In this document: positions 6,994-11,037 of the stretch, piece after piece | How positions within the stretch are numbered: the first letter of the stretch is position 1 | How the letters are laid out: each line of letters starts with the position of its first letter | DNA from: an uncultured Eubacteriales bacterium | GTDB taxonomy: Bacteria > Bacillota > Clostridia > Peptostreptococcales > Anaerovoracaceae | Length of the DNA stretch: 11,037 nt | Assembly: GCA_902765035.1 (NCBI GenBank) | Contig: CACWYF010000019.1 | Coordinates: 1 to 11,037 of the forward strand | Direction: 5' to 3' | The notes under the pieces: model-generated | The model's database searches: none | Told to the model about the DNA's origin: nothing | The model's input: only the letters and a program-made list of their open reading frames with translations | Translations under genes and position numbers: made by a program

Positions 6994-8196
6994 ATGAAAG
7001 ATCTTAAGCATCTTTTGTACTTCGAAGACCTCCTGCAGACTGCAAACAACGAACTGATCGAACAGGCCAAGGCCGATGGCAGGATCTGTGCAGCTTTCAC
7101 ATGTGAAAACCTGCCGGAACCGCTGATGAACCTCGGCAACTCGTTCTCAGTTCGTCTTTTTGCGCCTAATTCCGGCTCTCTTGACATAGCAACATACTAT
7201 ATGACCAACCTGCTGTGCGAGACGAGCCGTGCGCTGCTGGAGAGAGCTATCGAGGGAGGCTTTAATTTTGCCGACTGCCTGATAGCCGCTGACGGATGTA
7301 CAATGATGAACCGTGCAGCTGAAAACATGCATCTGCTGCATACCATGGACGAGGGAAAGAAAAACTTCTTCTACGAGTTCATGGAGATTCCGCTGAAGGC
7401 GGACGAGAACGGAGTTGAACTGCTCGTGCTGCAGTGTAAGAATCACATACTTAAGCCGCTGCATGAGAAGTACGGAATAGATATTTCAGATGAGGCGATC
7501 CTCAAAGCTGTTGAAGAGCACAATCACGTGTGCAGACTCATCAGAGAGCTGGGAGAATTCCGCAAAGAGGATGATCCGAGGATCACAGGTTACGAGCTTG
7601 CCGTTCTGACGCTTGCAACATATGTCGCACCTAAGTATCTGGTCATCGATAAACTGGAAGAGACACTTGAAGAAATAAAACACAGAGAGCCTGACGGGAA
7701 GAAGTGGAGAGCCCGCGTCATGGTCGTCGGATCGGAAGTCGATGACGTGGCATTCATCAAGCTGATCGAGGACTGCGGCACTTATGTATGTGCTGACAGA
7801 TACTGCTTCGGCGGATTCCCGGGCAGAGAGCCTATCGTGATCGATCCTGAATCGGATGAAGATGCACTTACACAGGTCTGCCGCCACTATGTATACTGGG
7901 GCAACTGTCCACGCATGATGAACATGGATAAGGTATACGGCCGCAAGAAATATGTAGCAGACCTCGCTAAGGAGTACAAAGCGGACGGCATCATCTATGA
8001 GCAGGTCAAATTCTGCGATCCGTGGGCATACGAGCGCATGCTCGGCTCACACATGCTGAGAGAAGACTACGGCTTCCCTGTTCTGTCGGTAGACAGACCT
8101 TACAACATAGCCTCCGGCGCAGGTCAGATGCGCACAAGAGTGCAGGCCTTCGTTGAGAGCATCGAGATCAAGAAGCTTCGGGGAGGTGAAAAATAA
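6994..8196 (+). CDS. 2-hydroxyacyl-CoA dehydratase / benzoyl-CoA reductase family protein, small subunit
   Basis: A 400-residue protein of the HGD-D family (HgdB/HadC/BcrC-like). Members are cytoplasmic iron-sulfur enzymes that use a one-electron, ATP-activated reduction to dehydrate (R)-2-hydroxyacyl-CoA or to reduce benzoyl-CoA. Supporting segments are TCENLPEPLMNLG (Cys37), ADGCTMMNR (Cys102), RVMVVGSEVDD starting the second half-domain, and YEQVKFCDPWAYE (Cys341). Cys37, Cys102 and Cys341 are the likeliest cluster ligands by analogy. GAGGTG at 6983-6988 precedes the ATG. The stop overlaps the next gene's start (TAATG), indicating translational coupling. Length fits the small-subunit class. 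The N-terminus is about 53% identical to the partial gene at 10703. Substrate and exact reaction cannot be assigned, and no activator ATPase gene is adjacent. Confidence 0.85.
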   Translation: MKDLKHLLYFEDLLQTANNELIEQAKADGRICAAFTCENLPEPLMNLGNSFSVRLFAPNSGSLDIATYYMTNLLCETSRALLERAIEGGFNFADCLIAADGCTMMNRAAENMHLLHTMDEGKKNFFYEFMEIPLKADENGVELLVLQCKNHILKPLHEKYGIDISDEAILKAVEEHNHVCRLIRELGEFRKEDDPRITGYELAVLTLATYVAPKYLVIDKLEETLEEIKHREPDGKKWRARVMVVGSEVDDVAFIKLIEDCGTYVCADRYCFGGFPGREPIVIDPESDEDALTQVCRHYVYWGNCPRMMNMDKVYGRKKYVADLAKEYKADGIIYEQVKFCDPWAYERMLGSHMLREDYGFPVLSVDRPYNIASGAGQMRTRVQAFVESIEIKKLRGGEK

Positions 8197-9800
8197 TGGC
8201 ATTCAAGAAAGTCAAGAAGATAGATAATCCGAAGAGGCGCAAGGGAGAGCAGACTCTCGGACATCTGTATCCTACAAACGGCAAGAGCAAGGTAATGAGA
8301 CGCCGTGAGTGGAGAGGCGTCAAGGATACACTGTATGATTACAGCAGATGGCTTTACATCATGTCCATCCTCGCTAAGTTCATCTCCAAGCCGAGGAATA
8401 TCAAGGCTATGTTCCGCTACAGATGGATGGCCAACTACCTCGCTGTACCGCACATGATGGACAAGTTCACACTTGGTCTGCGTGACGAGCCGCTTCGCAT
8501 AACTCACACTGCCATGAACTTCGTCATCTACGATGTAGCCAAAACGATGGACAACATCTTCAGAGGCGACATCAGGACCGGCAACGATGAAGAGTACTCG
8601 AAGCATTGCGTACTGACAGACGAGAACGCAATGACAGCGTTCATGATGGGATTCGACGAGACCAAGGCTATCCTCAGAGAGGTTCCTACTATGTTCGTAG
8701 CCAACCTCCTGACACAGAACTCGACAACGCACTACCTCGACGTAGCTCAGGAATTCGGACTGCCGGGCGATGTATGCCCGATGCCTGAAGCAGAGGCAGG
8801 AATCTCGATCGACGATGATTTTGCCGTACTCGGATGCTGCGCTGTTCAGGTCAACACGACCTGTGACGGCTCACTGATGGGCAACGGAGTCATCGCTCAC
8901 AGACTTGAGAGAGAATACGGCATCCCTACATTCCAGCTGGCAGCGCCGATGCGCCACAGAGAGGACGACGTACAGAAGTATGCTGCAGAGGATATCAAAG
9001 CGGCAATAAAGTTCGTTGAGGATCATGCCGGCGAGAAGTGGAACTGGACCCGCTATTTCGAATGTGCCAAGAGAGTCAACGATGCTACGAGAAAGAGACA
9101 GGAGTGGCTGGACATCAACAGCACATACTATCCTCAGTTCGTAGGCTCGGTATTCTCCCTGTATAATGACACCAACTACATGGGCAACTGCGGCAGGTCG
9201 CCTGAGTTCCCGCCGATCGACAAGAAGATCACCAAGCTGGTATATCAGGGATACAAGAAGAAGACCATGATGGCGCCTGAGTACAGACACAGATGCATCA
9301 TCTGGGGAGTTCAGCCGCAGTACAACATCCACATGCTTTACTGGATGATGAACTGCTGGGGCGTTGTTCCTCTGACAGACATGCTGTCCATGGTCAACAC
9401 CAGAATGATCGCAGACGAGGATACACCTGAGAACAGAGAGCAGGCTTACTACGACATGGCATGGCTCAACGAGAACATGATCATGCGTAACCGTACACAC
9501 GGCGGATACAAGGTCCTGGTCGATGAGCTGTGGGAGTTCTGCGAGAAGATGAACGCTGACATGGTCATGATGTGGGAGCACATGTCATGCAAAGCCCTCG
9601 ACGGCATGCACGGAATGTTCGAGGAGCAGGGAAGAGAGAGGGGCATCCACGTAGTATGGGTATGCCACGACCTCTGCGACCCGCGTGTATACACACGTCA
9701 GGCTATCCGCGATGAGTTCAGCCAGTACATGAGAACTGTAATGCGTGAGGAGCCTATCGATCCGACGATCGAGAACATTCCTGACGAGAATATGTGGTAA
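8196..9800 (+). CDS. 2-hydroxyacyl-CoA dehydratase / benzoyl-CoA reductase family protein, large subunit
   Basis: A 534-residue protein whose ATG shares a base with the preceding stop, so it is co-translated with the 400-residue partner. The core resembles the large subunit of the HGD-D family: GDVCPMPEAEAG (Cys194), LGCCAVQVNTTCDGS (Cys214, Cys215, Cys223), a GIPTFQL segment, and WEHMSCKALDGMHG with Cys465 near the C-terminus. Residues 1 to about 125 are unusual. The start is strongly basic (MAFKKVKKIDNPKRRKG), followed by RRREWRGVKDTLYDYSRW and an amphipathic region, before the dehydratase-like core. It is longer than the roughly 410-480 residues I expect of HgdA/HadB-type subunits. It probably forms a heterodimer with the upstream product. 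Function is by family and context only, and it may not be a true dehydratase. Confidence 0.82.
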   Translation: MAFKKVKKIDNPKRRKGEQTLGHLYPTNGKSKVMRRREWRGVKDTLYDYSRWLYIMSILAKFISKPRNIKAMFRYRWMANYLAVPHMMDKFTLGLRDEPLRITHTAMNFVIYDVAKTMDNIFRGDIRTGNDEEYSKHCVLTDENAMTAFMMGFDETKAILREVPTMFVANLLTQNSTTHYLDVAQEFGLPGDVCPMPEAEAGISIDDDFAVLGCCAVQVNTTCDGSLMGNGVIAHRLEREYGIPTFQLAAPMRHREDDVQKYAAEDIKAAIKFVEDHAGEKWNWTRYFECAKRVNDATRKRQEWLDINSTYYPQFVGSVFSLYNDTNYMGNCGRSPEFPPIDKKITKLVYQGYKKKTMMAPEYRHRCIIWGVQPQYNIHMLYWMMNCWGVVPLTDMLSMVNTRMIADEDTPENREQAYYDMAWLNENMIMRNRTHGGYKVLVDELWEFCEKMNADMVMMWEHMSCKALDGMHGMFEEQGRERGIHVVWVCHDLCDPRVYTRQAIRDEFSQYMRTVMREEPIDPTIENIPDENMW

Positions 9801-9818
9801 AAAGGCCGACAGCCTGTG

Positions 9819-9849
9819 CGACAGGGGACACCGTTCCCCTGCCGTTTTT
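9819..9849 (+). terminator. Intrinsic terminator of the dehydratase-family operon
   Basis: CAGGGGA (9822-9828) pairs with TCCCCTG (9835-9841) around a 6-base loop. The stem extends by two more pairs after an A-C mismatch, and TTTTT follows at 9845-9849. It lies 18 bases after the large-subunit stop, a standard position. Its core (GGGGAC then CCGT then CCCC) loosely resembles the REP-like repeats at 4745 and 5632. Confidence 0.82.
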
Positions 9850-9865
9850 CGTCTTTACAGCTATA

Positions 9866-9976
9866 ATGGACCTGCTGCCGCTGGCGATACTTGCGGAGGT
9901 GTTCTTCGGCGGTCTTCTCAATATTATCAACGTCATCGGAGATATAGTGACAGTTGCCACAACGATAGAACGCTGA
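9866..9976 (+). CDS. Doubtful small hydrophobic protein, 36 aa
   Basis: An ATG-started frame encodes MDLLPLAILAEVFFGGLL and on to VATTIER, a single hydrophobic stretch that could span a membrane. Codon choice resembles that of neighbouring genes. Against it: there is no ribosome binding site, it starts 17 bases after the T-tract of a strong terminator, and no promoter is visible. An in-frame GTG at 9794 would overlap the upstream gene and read through the terminator stem, so it is not favoured. Apart from this ORF and the two terminators, the 303 bases from 9801 to 10103 show nothing I can support. Confidence 0.22.
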   Translation: MDLLPLAILAEVFFGGLLNIINVIGDIVTVATTIER

Positions 9977-10010
9977 AACTGAAGCTATCTTCGTTCAAAT
10001 AGAAAAATAA

Positions 10011-10041
10011 GCCCGGACACATGCTGAGCGTGAGTCCGGGC
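10011..10041. terminator. Bidirectional intrinsic terminator, best for the minus-strand His-rich gene
   Basis: GCCCGGAC (10011-10018) pairs perfectly with GTCCGGGC (10034-10041). Inside, a further 5-pair helix (10020-10024 with 10028-10032) closes a TGA loop. On the minus strand the stem is followed by TTATTTTTCTATTT, an excellent T-tract. On the plus strand only GTTTGTTAT follows, which is weaker. It lies 62 bases past the His-rich gene's stop. Confidence 0.85.
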
Positions 10042-10103
10042 GTTTGTTATGCAGCTGTTATCGTGCAGGCTGAAATGAGCTGCTCCTGTACAGAACAGAA
10101 ACT

Positions 10104-10349
10104 CTATTCTGCAGAGCTGTTTTTGATGAGCGAAAGTGCCTGCTCAATAAGGTCGTTGCTCTCGCCGAGCTTGTCTACAGCCTGATGGATCAGGTCCTCA
10201 GCGACATCATCAAAGCAGTGCGCGAGATCGTGCAGCTCCTCCGCATGATGGCGGTTGTGACTGAGCATATATGTGAGCAGAGCGAGAGCTTCTTCCGGTG
10301 AAGATGCGCCTGCATGGGAATGTGAGTGCGGGTGATTATGATCGTGCAT
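10104..10349 (-). CDS. His-rich small protein, probable metal-binding protein
   Basis: An 81-residue protein. It begins MHDHNHPHSHSHAG, a His-rich metal-binding-type tail of seven His in the first 12 residues... six by strict count after Met at positions 2, 4, 6, 8, 10 and 12 with D, N, P and S between. A compact, probably all-helical region follows (EEALALLTYMLSHNRHHAEELHDLAHCFDD, then EDLIHQAVDKLGESNDLIEQALSLIK) with five further His and one Cys. I do not recognise a named family with confidence. Similar His-tailed proteins in clostridia are sometimes labelled cobalt or nickel related. The start at 10349 is chosen because AGGAGG lies 5-6 bases upstream on this strand; a start 13 codons further up would have no such site. 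It is the only minus-strand gene here and sits between two dehydratase-family modules. It may buffer or deliver Ni, Co, Zn or Fe, which is inference. Confidence 0.72.
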   Translation of the reverse strand: MHDHNHPHSHSHAGASSPEEALALLTYMLSHNRHHAEELHDLAHCFDDVAEDLIHQAVDKLGESNDLIEQALSLIKNSSAE

Positions 10350-10464
10350 TTTGTCCTCCTGTTTCTGTACAGAACAATAGTTAACCAATTGTCAACGCTG
10401 GTGGGAATCTGTAGTGGTTATTGTACAGCTGGTCACTATAAATTGTGTTTTTTCTCAACTTATT

Positions 10465-10481
10465 ATCCCCATGTGGGGGAT
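10465..10481. repeat. Short inverted repeat in the divergent intergenic region
   Basis: ATCCCC (10465-10470) pairs with GGGGAT (10476-10481) around a 5-base loop. There is no T-tract on either strand, so this is not a terminator. It lies midway between the His-rich gene and the dehydratase-family gene start, in a 353-base gap, and could be an operator or chance. Confidence 0.4.
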
Positions 10482-10516
10482 TCTGAACAAGTGGAAAATC
10501 ATGTTTCAAATAAATA

Positions 10517-10548
10517 CATGAAAAGGCATGAAATCCGCTCTTTTCATG
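10517..10548. promoter_or_regulatory. Operator-like dyad upstream of the second dehydratase-family gene
   Basis: CATGAAAAG (10517-10525) and CTTTTCATG (10540-10548) form a perfect 9-bp inverted repeat with arm centres 23 bases apart, about two helical turns. A third CATGAAA lies between them at 10527-10533. The dyad ends 12 bases before the -35 at 10560, so its centre would fall near -60, a typical activator position. The regulator is unknown. Confidence 0.5.
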
Positions 10549-10559
10549 AGTATATCCCA

Positions 10560-10589
10560 TTGACACAATTATCACAAGAGCCTTAAAAT
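10560..10589 (+). promoter_or_regulatory. Sigma-A promoter of the second dehydratase-family gene
   Basis: A consensus -35 TTGACA (10560-10565), an 18-base spacer and -10 TAAAAT (10584-10589, 5 of 6 to consensus). Transcription would begin near 10596, leaving a leader of about 105 bases before the ATG at 10703. That leader holds a weak GCATGT/ACATGC pairing (10615-10620 with 10647-10652) but no terminator. Confidence 0.65.
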
Positions 10590-10702
10590 TATACCAATAG
10601 TATAAGGTGAAGAGGCATGTGACCACTTGTTAAATAAAAGATGAAAACATGCTCAATCAACCTGATTTTCAACTCAGAGAGGGAGAGGAAAGGTGACACA
10701 CA

Positions 10703-11037
10703 ATGCGTGACTTAAAGCATCTGATCTACTTTGAGGACCTGCTGCAGGAGGCTAATAATGACCTCGTGCGCAAGGGCAAGGAAGACGGCAATCTGTGTCT
10801 CGGATACACTTGCTATTTCATGCCTGAGGTCCTGCTGGATCTGCCGGGCTGCTTTGCAGTAAGACTGAGAGCGCCTAGGTGCACATCACCGGATATGGCT
10901 ACATACTACATGTCCGGAAGAACATGCCACTACGGCAGATCGCTTCTCGAGAGAGCTCTTGAGGGCGGATACAATTTCATTGACGCCCAGCTCGCTACAG
11001 AGACCTGCACAGTTACATGCAGGTTCCAGGAGCATCT
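10703..11037 (+). CDS. Second 2-hydroxyacyl-CoA dehydratase family small subunit, 3'-truncated by window edge
   Basis: The frame is open from ATG 10703 to the window end (111 full codons) and begins MRDLKHLIYFEDLLQEANND. It aligns without gaps to the N-terminus of the protein at 6994: I count 57 identical of the first 107 residues. Cys32, Cys37, Cys75 and Cys102 are all kept, so the putative cluster ligands in this half are conserved. It also has four extra Cys (at 50, 60, 74-75 region and 106 by alignment; those at 50, 60 and 106 are clearly new). AGGAAAGG lies upstream of the ATG. It has its own promoter, separate from the first module, and presumably continues into a large-subunit gene outside the window. 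It is a paralog with probably different substrate or regulation, by inference. Confidence 0.85.
   Translation, partial: MRDLKHLIYFEDLLQEANNDLVRKGKEDGNLCLGYTCYFMPEVLLDLPGCFAVRLRAPRCTSPDMATYYMSGRTCHYGRSLLERALEGGYNFIDAQLATETCTVTCRFQEH

Noticed and set aside
8871..9581. 236-codon open frame on the minus strand
   Set aside because: It is fully antisense to the large dehydratase-family subunit, and its composition is typical of a reverse-frame shadow.
10326..10586. 86-codon plus-strand frame over the divergent promoter region
   Set aside because: It overlaps the His-rich gene start, the operator-like dyad and part of the promoter, has no ribosome binding site, and does not resemble a protein family.
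10692..10700. GGTGACACA resembling the end of the REP-like repeat
   Set aside because: Only the terminal TGACACA part is present, with no GGGGACGG core nearby and no opposite end, so it is most likely chance next to the ribosome binding site.
10643..10717. Possible 24-codon leader peptide before the second dehydratase-family gene
   Set aside because: There is no ribosome binding site and no codon run or terminator structure to suggest leader-peptide attenuation.
1..11037. CRISPR arrays, tRNA or rRNA genes, transposase genes
   Set aside because: I saw no regularly spaced direct repeats, no cloverleaf-like segment, no rRNA-like stretch and no transposase ORF.

Overview
The window looks like chromosomal DNA from a strictly anaerobic member of the Bacillota (class Clostridia). 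An Anaerovoracaceae/Family XIII-type organism is my best guess, inferred from gene content and not proven. The evidence is: an LtaS-type lipoteichoic-acid synthase, a clostridial Rho, the DUF1385 (YqhQ)/PrmC neighbourhood that usually follows rho in clostridia, an aldo/keto reductase with two [4Fe-4S] motifs, oxygen-sensitive 2-hydroxyacyl-CoA dehydratase-family proteins, and strong AGGAGG ribosome binding sites. All but one of the recognised genes are on the plus strand.

Region 1 (1-4744) is housekeeping: the 3' part of an LTA-synthase-like membrane sulfatase-fold enzyme, then rho, then one 699-codon ORF fusing a multi-pass DUF1385/YqhQ membrane domain to a complete release-factor methyltransferase PrmC. 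The usual rpmE and prfA neighbours are absent.

Region 2 (4745-5662) holds a maltose-type O-acetyltransferase and a 60-residue CooT-family (nickel-binding) protein. It is bracketed by two 31-bp repeat copies in inverted orientation, identical at 30 of 31 positions. Each starts on the base after a stop codon and ends just before the next ribosome binding site. I read them as REP-like/miniature mobile elements.

Region 3 (5677-9849) has the ferredoxin-type aldo/keto reductase, then a leader with a possible promoter and an intrinsic-terminator-like hairpin, then a translationally coupled pair (TAATG overlap) of divergent 2-hydroxyacyl-CoA dehydratase/benzoyl-CoA-reductase-family subunits. The pair ends at a clear intrinsic terminator.

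Region 4 (9850-11037) has a doubtful small hydrophobic ORF, a bidirectional terminator, a minus-strand His-rich 81-residue protein (probably metal-binding), a 350-bp divergent regulatory region with a good sigma-A promoter and an operator-like dyad, and the start of a second copy of the small dehydratase-family subunit. By my count it is 57/107 identical to the first, without gaps. The locus therefore seems to carry two paralogous dehydratase modules separated by a His-rich metal-protein gene. Their substrates cannot be read from sequence, and no ATP-dependent activator (HgdC/BcrA-type) lies inside the window.
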